From Paraktedonobacter sp034437695 (GTDB lineage: Bacteria; Chloroflexota; Ktedonobacteria; Ktedonobacterales; Ktedonobacteraceae): a DNA stretch of 64,000 nucleotides. The notes under the pieces were generated by a model. It was not told where the DNA came from. It ran no database searches and saw only the letters and a program-made list of their open reading frames with translations. This document shows, piece after piece, positions 46,161 through 54,499 of this stretch. The DNA lies in the NCBI GenBank assembly GCA_034437695.1, contig DAOTTJ010000047.1, positions 1 to 64,000 of the forward strand, written 5' to 3'. The position numbers and the translations under genes were made by a program. How positions within the stretch are numbered: the stretch's first letter is position 1; each line of letters starts with the position of its first letter.

Positions 46161-47057
46161 TTAGGCGGCGACGCTGTTCAGTTCGGTCAGATCGTCTGCG
46201 GAGAGGGTTAGCGCAGCACCGCGAACGTTGTCGTGCAGGTGTGCGACGGATGAGGTACCTGGAATAAGCAGAATGTTTGGTGAGCGCTGGAGCAGCCAGG
46301 CCAGCGCAACAGCCATCGGTGTGACGTTGAGGCGGGTGGCGACTGCTTCCAGCTTATCGGACTGAAGAGGGGAGAAGCCACCGAGCGGAAAGTAGGGGAC
46401 GTAGGCGATGTCCTGGGCGGCGAGGGAGTCGATCAGCTCGTCGTCGACCCGGTGGGCGAGGTTGTAGAAGTTCTGCACACAGACAATCGGCGCGATGGAC
46501 TGTGCCTCGGCGATCTGCTCGGCGGTCACTGTGCTGAGGCCGAGGTGCTTGATACGTCCTTCTTGCTGGAGTTGCGCGAGCACCGTGAACGGCGCGGCTA
46601 TCGAGCCAGGAGTCGGACTGTCGAAGCCACCAACGCGCAGGTTGACCACGTCGAGTGCGTCTAGTCCGAGATGGTCTAGATTGTCAAAGATGGCCTGGCG
46701 TAGCTGCTCAGGGGCAAGCGCCTGGGGCCAGCCGCCTGAGGCGTCGCGTAACGCTCCGACCTTCGTGACGATGTGCAACGAAGCGGGGTAGGGATGCAGA
46801 GCTTCTCTGATGATCTGGTTAGTCACGTAGGGACCGTAGAAGTCGCTGGTGTCGATGTGCGTAATACCCAGCGCCAGCACCTCGCGCAGCACGGCCACGG
46901 CAGCAGCGCGATCGGCTGGTGGACCTAAGACGTGCGGGCCAGCTAGCTGCATTGCACCGTACCCCATGCGAGTGACCGTCAGATCCTCGGCCATAGTGAA
47001 CGTCCCTGCGACTGTGGCTGGCAGATGACTCTGTTCATGCGCTGAATGCGATACCAT
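46161..47057 (-). CDS. Aldo/keto reductase
   Basis: This 298-residue NADPH-dependent reductase has the AKR barrel motifs: RMGYGAMQLAGPHVLGPPAD, GITHIDTSDFYGPYVTNQII (Asp and Tyr of the tetrad), LHIVTKVGALRD (Lys), QNFYNLAHRVDDELID and LIPGTSSVAHLHDNV for cofactor binding. The His of the usual tetrad appears altered (VVNLRVGGFD in place of the Y-x-x-H-x-P type). ATG 47057 follows GAAAGAGGAAA. It is divergent from the XRE/MmyB-type regulator at 47193, its likely controller. Confidence 0.9.
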   Translation of the reverse strand: MVSHSAHEQSHLPATVAGTFTMAEDLTVTRMGYGAMQLAGPHVLGPPADRAAAVAVLREVLALGITHIDTSDFYGPYVTNQIIREALHPYPASLHIVTKVGALRDASGGWPQALAPEQLRQAIFDNLDHLGLDALDVVNLRVGGFDSPTPGSIAAPFTVLAQLQQEGRIKHLGLSTVTAEQIAEAQSIAPIVCVQNFYNLAHRVDDELIDSLAAQDIAYVPYFPLGGFSPLQSDKLEAVATRLNVTPMAVALAWLLQRSPNILLIPGTSSVAHLHDNVRGAALTLSADDLTELNSVAA

Positions 47058-47192
47058 AAAAATTTCCTCTTTCTCTCGTTGAAACAATGACAATCACGAT
47101 CTGTGATACACTTAGAAAGTATGACACGCAAGCAATCGTATGAACAGAGTCCCTGTATCATATGATTGAGACAAGCAGGATAAGGAGCGAAG

Positions 47193-48044
47193 ATGAGCGA
47201 CGAACGACGCAGGCAAGACCTGGCGGACTTCCTACGCACTCGACGGATGCGTCTCGCGCCTGAACAGGTCGGGTTGATAGGTGGTGGGAGGAGGCGCACC
47301 CCAGGATTGCGGCGTGAAGAGGTGGCGCAGCTAGCGCATGTAGGAGTTTCCTGGTATACCCTGCTGGAGCAAGGACGCGATATACATCCTTCAAGCGAAG
47401 TGCTCCAGAGCATCGCCGAGGCGCTCCAACTCACGTCCGCCGAACGGCAACACCTCCTCTTGCTTGCCAACCAGCAATACCTCGTTGGAGCAGACGCATC
47501 TCGTGAGGAAGTAAGCCCTGCATTGCATCGGGTGCTTGACGCGCTCAATCCCATTCCGGCCTACGTTATTGGTCATCGCTGGAATTTCCTTGCCTGGAAT
47601 CGTGCCGCTGAACATGTCTTGTTGCTCTCGAAGTGGGAACCGCCATATGAATATAATGCTGTCTGGCGTATGTTCGCTGGTTCGATAAGTCAGCGCCTAT
47701 ACAACCCTGAGTGGGAGCAGGTAGCGCAGAGAGTGCTGGCGGAATTTCGGGCTGAGAGTGCGCGTTACACCGATGACGAATGGCTCAAACGCTTGATAGC
47801 CGACTTGCAGCGCGTAAGCCCTGAGTTTCGGGCATGGTGGCCACGTCACGATGTGCGTGGGCAAAGCGATGCGCTCAAGGAGATCGAACATCCGCTGGTG
47901 GGTCGCCTGATGTTCGAGCATACGACCTTGCAGGTACCCGCTATGCCCGAACTCAAAGTCATGATCTACACCCCACGCCCTGAAACTGATACACTGGCAA
48001 AGCTCCATCAATTGATGGATCAGCAGATAGCAGTCTCATTCTAG
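47193..48044 (+). CDS. XRE-family regulator with MmyB-like ligand domain
   Basis: The N-terminal HTH reads LADFLRTRRMRLAPEQVGLI, then RRRTPGLRREEVAQLAHVGV, followed by SWYTLLEQGRDIHPSSEVL. The C-terminal MmyB-like PAS-type ligand domain (PAYVIGHRWNFLAWNRAAEH; FEHTTLQVPAMPELKVMIYT) binds fatty-acid-like ligands in characterised relatives. It has 283 residues. It is divergent from the aldo/keto reductase, the usual pairing for these regulators. Its last nine bases overlap the end of the truncated sigma-factor gene. Confidence 0.9.
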   Translation: MSDERRRQDLADFLRTRRMRLAPEQVGLIGGGRRRTPGLRREEVAQLAHVGVSWYTLLEQGRDIHPSSEVLQSIAEALQLTSAERQHLLLLANQQYLVGADASREEVSPALHRVLDALNPIPAYVIGHRWNFLAWNRAAEHVLLLSKWEPPYEYNAVWRMFAGSISQRLYNPEWEQVAQRVLAEFRAESARYTDDEWLKRLIADLQRVSPEFRAWWPRHDVRGQSDALKEIEHPLVGRLMFEHTTLQVPAMPELKVMIYTPRPETDTLAKLHQLMDQQIAVSF

Positions 48045-48647
48045 CACCTCATCGGCACTCCATCCTTCTAGATCACGCATGACAATAACCTCGCGTTGCT
48101 TCTGTGAAAGCTCCTCGATGGCCTTCTGGATGTAGAAACGAGTCTCTTGCGAAAGGAGGCGTTTTTCGGGAATATGTTCCCAATCACGAGGAAACGAGGC
48201 CCAACCACCTGGCCAGATCGGGTGATCATCGGGCAGGAAATGTTCGGAGTCCTCTTCCGTTTCAGTGGTTTCTTCATTCCTGACCAGAGCAGAAAAGGGA
48301 ATACTGTTATTTTCACGCTTTCCATGTTTCTGAGCATAATTAATGAGTATACGGAAAATCCATGTTTTAAGCGAAGAGCGTCCTTCAAACTGCTTCAGAC
48401 CACCCAGGACACCCAGCCAGGTTTCTTGTACGACTTCCTCCGCTATTATCGAATTTGGCACATACAATAGAGCGATGCGCTGCAAGGAGGCATCAAACTG
48501 ATTCAGGAGTGAGATGAAGGCCTCCTCATCACCCTGACGTAAGGCCTGAAGCCAATCTTTCTCATCAGAATAGGTTGTGGTCTCTAAGGAGCCAGGTACT
48601 CCTATCATATCGGGAGAACTGTCTAATGATGATCGTTGCCCGTTCAT
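48036..48647 (-). CDS. Sigma-70 family (ECF-type) factor, truncated in region 4
   Basis: Region 2 is clear (LLNQFDASLQRIALLYVPNS, IIAEEVVQETWLGVLGGLKQ, FEGRSSLKTWIFRILINYAQ), and region 4 starts normally (KAIEELSQKQREVIVMRDLE, then GWSADEV) but stops two residues later, at 48036. The second helix-turn-helix, which recognises the -35 box, is missing. The last codons are supplied by the 3' end of the convergent regulator. The gene was probably cut by a recombination event and is unlikely to direct specific transcription, though region 2 could still contact polymerase. ATG 48647 is the apparent start. Confidence 0.75.
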   Translation of the reverse strand: MNGQRSSLDSSPDMIGVPGSLETTTYSDEKDWLQALRQGDEEAFISLLNQFDASLQRIALLYVPNSIIAEEVVQETWLGVLGGLKQFEGRSSLKTWIFRILINYAQKHGKRENNSIPFSALVRNEETTETEEDSEHFLPDDHPIWPGGWASFPRDWEHIPEKRLLSQETRFYIQKAIEELSQKQREVIVMRDLEGWSADEVLE

Positions 48648-48771
48648 AGTTACTCACATTCCATCTCCCTCACAAGAACATCTTCTAACAGAGGTTTCTC
48701 TCACTAGCTACACGACTATCTCCATTGATATTTACTTAGCGCAAAAATGACAGTTTATCAGATAACCTATC

Positions 48772-48837
48772 ATGTCTGTAACGTTTCAGAAACTTCTGGA
48801 ACTAAAGGGTAGATGCTAGCATTTTTCTTCTGTTAAC
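48772..48837 (+). promoter_or_regulatory. Conserved upstream block of secreted-protein gene 1
   Basis: GTAACGTTTC...CTGGAACTA...GTAGATGC...AGCAT here matches GTAACATTCT...CTGGAACTA...GTAGATGC...AGCAT at 50208-50255, upstream of the paralogous gene. The order and spacing are kept, so the block is likely a shared promoter or operator; an ECF-sigma promoter is one option given the adjacent sigma gene. Confidence 0.5.
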
Positions 48838-48899
48838 AGATGTTAAATACAGTAGAGCTGTAATATACGTCTTTTCAACTAAAAAGGAGCTATACTTTC

Positions 48900-49865
48900 A
48901 TGAAGATTTCTCGACGTTTACCCTTTTCTAGTGCTATTCTTCTACTAGTCCTGTTGCTGTTCTCTACAGATGCTGGTACCCGTAATGCCCATGCGAGTGG
49001 TGGTGGTAGTCAGTTTACTCCCTTTGTGACCAGTCTACTTAATCTGGACCCGGTGAACGAAACGGTTACATTGCCGTTGCATAGCGGTGTGAGCAATGGA
49101 CAAAGCGTTTCATACATTCTGACTGATACCTCAGACCGTAATGAGGCTCAGGCATTGGGTATCAATTGGGCTCCCAGGTTGGCCGTAGCTCTTGGGACTG
49201 CCGCAGTGGAAAATGCCACAGGAACAATTAGCGGGGGTGTTACGTTCCCGATCAACGGAACCGTAGATTTTAGTCCCACGCGGATTGTAGTACCTGGGGC
49301 TGCACCTAATTTCTTTCCGCCTGTCCAGATGCAACCAGGAGCTGCGGGCAACTCTGGCTACAGCCCACTTTTCACTCTGGGTGATGGTATTGTTCGTGAT
49401 GGCTCCCAAGTTGCCAATAGCACGGGTATGAGCGACGATGTGGCGAGTATCGACTTTGTACACCAGACAGTCACACTGCATACCTTCTTTGGTTTCTGGA
49501 ATGGTCATCAGACCATTTACCTGCACTCGGATGGCTCGAATACTCTGGTTTCATCGGTAGAAGGTTCCAACTTCGCTCCTAATCTCAATACCGCTCCTAC
49601 TGCTGGCTCTGATGATCAAAACACGTCGGCTCGTGATGCGATTATCCCGATTGTCAACGGGGTGGTTCCGAGGGGTGATCCTAACCGCCAGGGATTAGAC
49701 TCTGCTCTTGATGGACAGGGAGATCCTGATAATATCAATCAGCATGTTCCTGGCAGAGAAGGTACACTCTATACGCCCATCTGGGATGTTACTCCGATTG
49801 TCTGGACGCAAGCAGCCATTGATGCAGGTCAGCCACTTGATGAGCGCTGGTTATCAAGTGGCTGA
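48900..49865 (+). CDS. Secreted protein, C-terminally frameshifted (paralogue 1)
   Basis: A signal peptide (residues 1-33, LPFSSAILLLVLLLFSTDAG) precedes an export domain with repeats of a beta pattern (VTLPLHSGVSNGQSVSYILT; VDFSPTRIVVPGAAPNFFPP; ARDAIIPIVNGVVPRGDPNR; IWDVTPIVWTQAAIDAGQ). It is homologous along its length to the gene at 50351. The frame ends early at 49865; in the next frame the expected tail continues (GGVPAGGFISNCPLIAMD, stop 49980). The break coincides with a perfect 15-bp-arm hairpin. AAAAGGAG precedes ATG 48900. I know no function for the family. Confidence 0.7.
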   Translation: MKISRRLPFSSAILLLVLLLFSTDAGTRNAHASGGGSQFTPFVTSLLNLDPVNETVTLPLHSGVSNGQSVSYILTDTSDRNEAQALGINWAPRLAVALGTAAVENATGTISGGVTFPINGTVDFSPTRIVVPGAAPNFFPPVQMQPGAAGNSGYSPLFTLGDGIVRDGSQVANSTGMSDDVASIDFVHQTVTLHTFFGFWNGHQTIYLHSDGSNTLVSSVEGSNFAPNLNTAPTAGSDDQNTSARDAIIPIVNGVVPRGDPNRQGLDSALDGQGDPDNINQHVPGREGTLYTPIWDVTPIVWTQAAIDAGQPLDERWLSSG

Positions 49866-49867
49866 CC
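49827..49867. repeat. 15-bp-arm inverted repeat at the frameshift
   Basis: GGTCAGCCACTTGAT (49827-49841) and ATCAAGTGGCTGACC (49853-49867) are perfect inverted arms around GAGCGCTGGTT, inside the coding region. The paralogous gene lacks this repeat. It marks where the reading frame of the secreted protein is lost. Confidence 0.6.
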
Positions 49868-50049
49868 TCTTTAGCTCAGGTCAAATTGTTGGCGGTGGCA
49901 CTGGTCCGGCCAATACCAGCCTGGGAGGTGTGCCAGCAGGGGGATTCATCTCCAACTGCCCACTGATTGCAATGGACTGATATCACGGCTGATGGCCTGG
50001 CGAATATGTATAGTCATCCCTGATTTTGTCAAATCAGGACAAACATCCT

Positions 50050-50090
50050 ACGTGTGTTGCAGGTCGCCCGTGGCGACCTGCAACACACGT
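50050..50090. repeat. Perfect 19-bp-arm hairpin
   Basis: The arm starting ACGTGTGTTGC (50050-50068) pairs perfectly with the arm ending GCAACACACGT (50072-50090), with a CGT loop. It is followed by AAAAAAGG and a G/C-rich tract (CCCGAACCCCC). It resembles the hairpin at 18522-18568 in build. There is no gene in 49981-50350. Confidence 0.6.
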
Positions 50091-50207
50091 AAAAAAGGTT
50101 TTTCGGGGCCGCGCTCCCGAACCCCCAGTCAGAGGATGGACGTTGATCAACTGAGAGCTAGCTTCTTCCGCTTTGCGTGCGAGGACAGAAAGCCAAGAGA
50201 ATAGATG

Positions 50208-50262
50208 TAACATTCTCGTGACTACTGGAACTATAGAGTAGATGCAGCATATTTCTCCTTAC
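50208..50262 (+). promoter_or_regulatory. Conserved upstream block of secreted-protein gene 2
   Basis: This block matches that at 48772-48837 (CTGGAACTA, then GTAGATGC and AGCAT at the same spacing). It lies about 90-140 bases before the start codon. Confidence 0.5.
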
Positions 50263-50350
50263 AAACGTTTTAAGAAGAAATACTGTTTAAAAACATTTCA
50301 TGACTTCCTTACCTTGCTTTGCTGTGTTCATTTTAAGAAGGAGCTTACTG

Positions 50351-51511
50351 ATGAAAATCTTCAGGTCTCTCAAAAACTCGGTTGCTACTCTATTACTGCT
50401 GTTATTCGTCGTCAGTACATTCGCCCTGGTTCAGCCAGCGTTTGCCATCGGACCTCAGGCTTCTTACCTTTTACCAGAAGCTATCAGCTTCGATGGTCAG
50501 CCAGGATTACCCTCCTCGCAGGCTCAAACGGTTAGGTTGCCACTCTACGCGGGCCTGACCCCTGCGGGACTACCCACCTACTACGTGATTACAGAATCAT
50601 CGAACGCGGCTGATGCGCAACAGCGAGGAGTTAATTTCTCACCAAAACTTGCCCATGCGCTGGGTACTCAGGCGGTGCAGCAGGTTAAAGTGATTAATCC
50701 TCTACTCCCCATTCTTAACCAGACCTTCAAGTTCACTGGAACAGTTGACTTCAGCCCTCAACTTGTGGTTGTGCCAGGAACAGCCCCTAATTACTTTCCG
50801 CCAGAACAGCTTGCTCCCGGTTCAGTAGGGGATACCAACTACAGCCCGCTGATTACGACTGGCAATGGGATTGTTCTCGACGCGCCCCAGGTTGCTAACC
50901 TGACAGGGAAACACGACACGGTAGTATCACTCGACCTCCTCCATATGACGGTTACTGTGACACTGTTTGGAGGCTTCTACGAGGACCATCCTGTTCTCTA
51001 TACACGTTTCTCAGCCTCAGATCCATTGCTGGCAGCAATCGAGGGTAGCACCTATACCCCCAACCTTAATGCAGCTCCTGGTCTGGCTTCTGACGATCCA
51101 GCCACTTCAGCACGTGAGGCTATCGTACCCATTGTCAATGGGCAAACAGGTGTGAACAATCCTCAGCGCCAGGGCTTAAACTCAGCCCTGGCTGGCGAAG
51201 GCGCACCACTCAATAGCATCCAGGAAGAACCAGCACCTGCCAGCGACAGTTCCAGTCAGTTCTATAGTCCTGTCTGGGATGTCACACCGGGATTATGGAC
51301 GGATGCGGCTATTTCCGCTGGCTTCCGTGTCAGGCTGACCAGCGTTGATCCAACGACTGGCACTGCTCATGTTGAACAGCAAGCCGAAACTGGCAATCTT
51401 GTCAGCCCCGACTTCGCCAGTGGACCTTATAACCCAACTGTCGAGCTGAATGCTGCTGGCTTTGTCTCTCTCTGCCCGGTAGTGGCTGTACTACCCATTG
51501 GGAGCTACTAA
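50351..51511 (+). CDS. Secreted protein (paralogue 2)
   Basis: A signal peptide (residues 1-32, ATLLLLLFVVSTFALVQPAF, cleavage near AFA) is followed by about 350 residues homologous to the gene at 48900 (VVVPGTAPNYFPPEQLAPGS; YSPLITTGNGIVLDAPQVAN; AREAIVPIVNGQTGVNNPQR; FYSPVWDVTPGLWTDAAISA). The C-terminal part is intact (SVDPTTGTAHVEQQAETGNL). ATG 50351 has AAGGAGC nearby, so the upstream ATG at 50300 is not needed. The function is unknown. The two genes are a tandem duplication, with a shared upstream block. Confidence 0.8.
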   Translation: MKIFRSLKNSVATLLLLLFVVSTFALVQPAFAIGPQASYLLPEAISFDGQPGLPSSQAQTVRLPLYAGLTPAGLPTYYVITESSNAADAQQRGVNFSPKLAHALGTQAVQQVKVINPLLPILNQTFKFTGTVDFSPQLVVVPGTAPNYFPPEQLAPGSVGDTNYSPLITTGNGIVLDAPQVANLTGKHDTVVSLDLLHMTVTVTLFGGFYEDHPVLYTRFSASDPLLAAIEGSTYTPNLNAAPGLASDDPATSAREAIVPIVNGQTGVNNPQRQGLNSALAGEGAPLNSIQEEPAPASDSSSQFYSPVWDVTPGLWTDAAISAGFRVRLTSVDPTTGTAHVEQQAETGNLVSPDFASGPYNPTVELNAAGFVSLCPVVAVLPIGSY

Positions 51512-51534
51512 TAAAAGAGAGAGAGAGCCGAGCC

Positions 51535-51565
51535 AGAACCCCTGCTGAAAGACAGCAGGGGTTCT
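51535..51565. terminator. Strong terminator after secreted-protein gene 2
   Basis: AGAACCCCTGCTG (51535-51547) pairs perfectly with CAGCAGGGGTTCT (51553-51565) around AAAGA, 24 bases after the stop. Confidence 0.85.
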
Positions 51566-51747
51566 TAACTGACCACAACGGCTCACCCATCGCAGGATGA
51601 TTGCTCACACGGCGGAAGAACTTCACGCATCAGCACAGCCGCCGGATCGCCACTCAGTTCGGAGTGACATGACCATGCAGAAGAGGTGAGCCGATCAGTG
51701 GTGATCGGTTCCCACATTCATGGAAGTTTCATCTTGAGGGAGCGCGT

Positions 51748-53058
51748 TCAGGACTCGTGTTCGCTTTTGCTCCACCAGGGTAAGAGAAGCGACAGGCCGA
51801 TGCCCTGACCCAGCAGGGTCACCAGCACTACGCCATAGACCATACCTTCTAGCAAGCCACGGTCGGGCAGTGTAAGGGGGAGACTCAGCATCAACGCCAC
51901 CGAGAGTGCGCCGCGCAGACCCGAGAGCAGAAGGATGGGTCGCCAGCGACGAGGCAGCGGTTCTGGACGCGCGAAGAGTGAGGGGGACGGCTTGGTGAGT
52001 CTCTGCCTGGCGAAGCGGTGGGCAAAGGCGTCGTAGAGCGGCAGCAGGAGGTAGATCATGGCGGCGCGACCGATGATGACGCCGAGCAAGGCAAGGCCGA
52101 GGCTGGGTAAGGCGCGAAAGAGGGCGCTTTCGCCAATCTGGATGCCCAGGAAGAGGAAGAGCAACGAGTTGGCAAAGTAGCTAAGAAAATCCCATACCTC
52201 GTGAGTCGCCTCGCGTGCGCGGTCGGAGAGGCCCGTTTGCCGACCATAGCTGCCCAGGACGAGGCCCGCAACCACGACCGCGAGCAGTCCCGAGGTGTGA
52301 AGCCAGACCCCAAGCAAGTAGACCCCATAGGCGGTACTCACCGTTGCGGTCATCTCGATCAGATGGTCGTCAACCAGGCGCAACAGGCGCGAAACCACGA
52401 AACCTAGACCTAGACCGAGCAGTAGACCGCCGAGCAGCAACCAGACGATCTCCAGCACACTCATCCACCCCGGAGTTCCTGTCCCACCCGGCGAGACCAG
52501 CAGCAGACCGAGCACCAGGGTAAAGATGGCGGCTCCGACTCCATCGTTGAAGAGACTCTCGCCCTCGACAATCGTGCGCAGCCGATCGGAGAGACCCATC
52601 TGACGTAAAAGGGCCAGCACGGCAATCGGATCGGTCGGCGAGATCATCGCTCCCAGCAGTAGAGCAAGCAACCAGGGAAGTCCGATCGTCCAGTGCAGAA
52701 GCGCGGCGACGATGAAGACCGCGAGAAACAGACCCGGCACCGCGAGCAAGAGCACGATAAGCCAGTTGGCGGTCAGTAGCTTTACATCCACGTTCCAGGC
52801 TCCTTCAAAGAGCAGGGCCGGAAGAAAGAGAAAGACAACGACATCTGGACTTAAACGCACATCCGGCAAAAACGGCGAAAAGCCAATCAGGAGGCCTACG
52901 ACCACCAGCACAAGCGTATACGGCAGACGGAGCGGGCGCGAGATGAGGGCGACAACCAGAGTAATCAGGACCAGCAGAACCAGGAGTTGGACGCTGTGCT
53001 CGGTGTCGTCACCGGCCAGCAAGAGACTCGCGAGAGCCAGAGGGAACGCGTGGTGCAT
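51748..53058 (-). CDS. CPA1-type Na+/H+ antiporter
   Basis: This 436-residue polytopic membrane protein has about 12 hydrophobic segments. The catalytic core motif is LLLGAMISPTDPIAVLALLR followed by GESLFNDGVGAAIF (the N-D pair of the NhaP/CPA1 fold). ATG 53058 follows AAGGAG. The frame open to 53181 adds a Cys-rich stretch without a ribosome site. It exchanges Na+ or K+ for H+ to keep pH and ion balance. There is no long cytoplasmic C-terminal regulatory domain. Confidence 0.9.
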   Translation of the reverse strand: MHHAFPLALASLLLAGDDTEHSVQLLVLLVLITLVVALISRPLRLPYTLVLVVVGLLIGFSPFLPDVRLSPDVVVFLFLPALLFEGAWNVDVKLLTANWLIVLLLAVPGLFLAVFIVAALLHWTIGLPWLLALLLGAMISPTDPIAVLALLRQMGLSDRLRTIVEGESLFNDGVGAAIFTLVLGLLLVSPGGTGTPGWMSVLEIVWLLLGGLLLGLGLGFVVSRLLRLVDDHLIEMTATVSTAYGVYLLGVWLHTSGLLAVVVAGLVLGSYGRQTGLSDRAREATHEVWDFLSYFANSLLFLFLGIQIGESALFRALPSLGLALLGVIIGRAAMIYLLLPLYDAFAHRFARQRLTKPSPSLFARPEPLPRRWRPILLLSGLRGALSVALMLSLPLTLPDRGLLEGMVYGVVLVTLLGQGIGLSLLLPWWSKSEHES

Positions 53059-53218
53059 CGAGAACTCCTTACAAACAAGACACAAAAACACCGGGACCTG
53101 CCGACTAGGCTTCCCGGCGCTCCGTATACAGCAACGTGTATCATACCCGCGCAGGCGGAAACAAGGTGGCGACTGGCACATAGCGAGCGCATGTTAGAAG
53201 AGTGCAGAAGAGGTTGAG

Positions 53219-54169
53219 CTAGACCGACCCCCAGCGAGTAATTTTCCACACTCCCTGGACCTTCTCAATCCAGAACTGTGTTTGGTCAGGAACATTCGGA
53301 TCGACCTCCGGTGTAATATAGGTAATAATACCAGTGAAAACATTTGTATTCGCGACTCTTTGAACGGTTCCATCAGTACATTTTGTGATGTTTTCTGCTG
53401 ACCAGCCTCTTATAATGCCCTCGAAGCCTCCGTTATTCTTTTGAGTCAGAGGTGCAATCAATGCATAAGCATCAGGATACTCACCTTTTTGTAGATCATC
53501 GCAAAAGCGGTGCAGGATTTGTTGGGGCTGTAAATTGTCAGATGGCGCTCCTTGCGAAGATGCTCCTACTGTTTTTACTACTAATAAAAGGGCTACGCAA
53601 AGGCAGAAAAACAGCAGACAATACAACCATAGAGAAAAACCTTTCACCTTCCGCTGGAGAAGATGAACGGCAGCAAGTAGTTGAACTCTTTTTTGGGGTA
53701 GCGGTGTTTGAGGAAACATTGATGCCAGGAGTTCCCGGAGATCGTGAACGCAGGAGCACCAACCTTCCTCTTTGTCTTGCCAGGACTTTATGGGTATTTT
53801 ATTCGCAGGCAGATAGGGGAGTTCTCTTATAGAAGCGTCTTCTTCCCAAGCAAACGGGCGGACAATCAAAAGGATCGCCCGTGCAGTTCCATCTCGATTA
53901 CGTTGGAGTACCCTTTCCATCAGGGTATTCTCACCGGTCATCATCGTTTGATAAAAACGAGAAGTCAGGAAGATAATAATGCAATCGTCATGCTCCACGT
54001 GTGCTAAAAGTTGGTCCTTCGACTCCCCAGCCTGGAGATACTTTATAGACCAGTAGGTAAATTGTCCATTCCGACGAAGAGGAAGGAGATGCTTTTCCCA
54101 TTCATTTAGCAGCTCAATATCATCTATACAAAAGAGCGTCATAAGACGAGGGACGTTCTGCTGGGACAT
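53219..54169 (-). CDS. TIR-like domain membrane protein
   Basis: The N-terminal 150 residues resemble a bacterial TIR domain (TLFCIDDIELLNEWEKHLLP, QFTYWSIKYLQAGESKDQLL, DDCIIIFLTSRFYQTMM). A transmembrane helix lies at about 177-200 (LWLYCLLFFCLCVALLLVVK). The C-terminal external domain of about 100 residues (LHRFCDDLQKGEYPDAYALI; QTQFWIEKVQGVWKITRW) is of the lumazine-binding/NTF2-like (DUF4878) type. The catalytic Glu of NADase TIRs could be in QAGESKD but is not certain. The function is unknown; a defence or signalling role is possible. It is 316 residues long. Confidence 0.7.
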   Translation of the reverse strand: MSQQNVPRLMTLFCIDDIELLNEWEKHLLPLRRNGQFTYWSIKYLQAGESKDQLLAHVEHDDCIIIFLTSRFYQTMMTGENTLMERVLQRNRDGTARAILLIVRPFAWEEDASIRELPYLPANKIPIKSWQDKEEGWCSCVHDLRELLASMFPQTPLPQKRVQLLAAVHLLQRKVKGFSLWLYCLLFFCLCVALLLVVKTVGASSQGAPSDNLQPQQILHRFCDDLQKGEYPDAYALIAPLTQKNNGGFEGIIRGWSAENITKCTDGTVQRVANTNVFTGIITYITPEVDPNVPDQTQFWIEKVQGVWKITRWGSV

Positions 54170-54283
54170 GTGTTGACTTTGATCCTCCTTTCTATGTTTA
54201 ATTATTTCGCTTGCTAGTATAACATCGTTTATCTATGGATGCAATAATGAAAAGATATCGATGAAAGAAAGGCATTTTCATAG

Positions 54284-54475
54284 AACATCGTATTAAAAGT
54301 GCTTGATATAGCAAAAGCTGACATTCGTGGCCTCCAAGCTGCGATAAAGATTGTTACAAGGAAGCTTCGGGGGGATAGGCAAATGGCGCAGATAGCCCTC
54401 GTAGTAGAAGAGAGCTATCCTGGCACGATGACTTTTGCTACTGGTCTGGAGAAGAGAGATTTTGTAGTGGTTTAA
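54284..54475 (+). pseudogene. Unlabelled C-terminal coding fragment
   Basis: A 63-codon plus-strand frame reads like a genuine protein end (VLDIAKADIRGLQAAIKIVT; MAQIALVVEESYPGTMTFAT) and stops at 54473-54475. A stop at 54281 closes it upstream and no start or ribosome site is visible. I cannot identify it. It is probably a gene remnant in an otherwise empty 330-base gap. Confidence 0.35.
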
Positions 54476-54499
54476 GAGACCTTTCTGTCGAAGGGAAAG

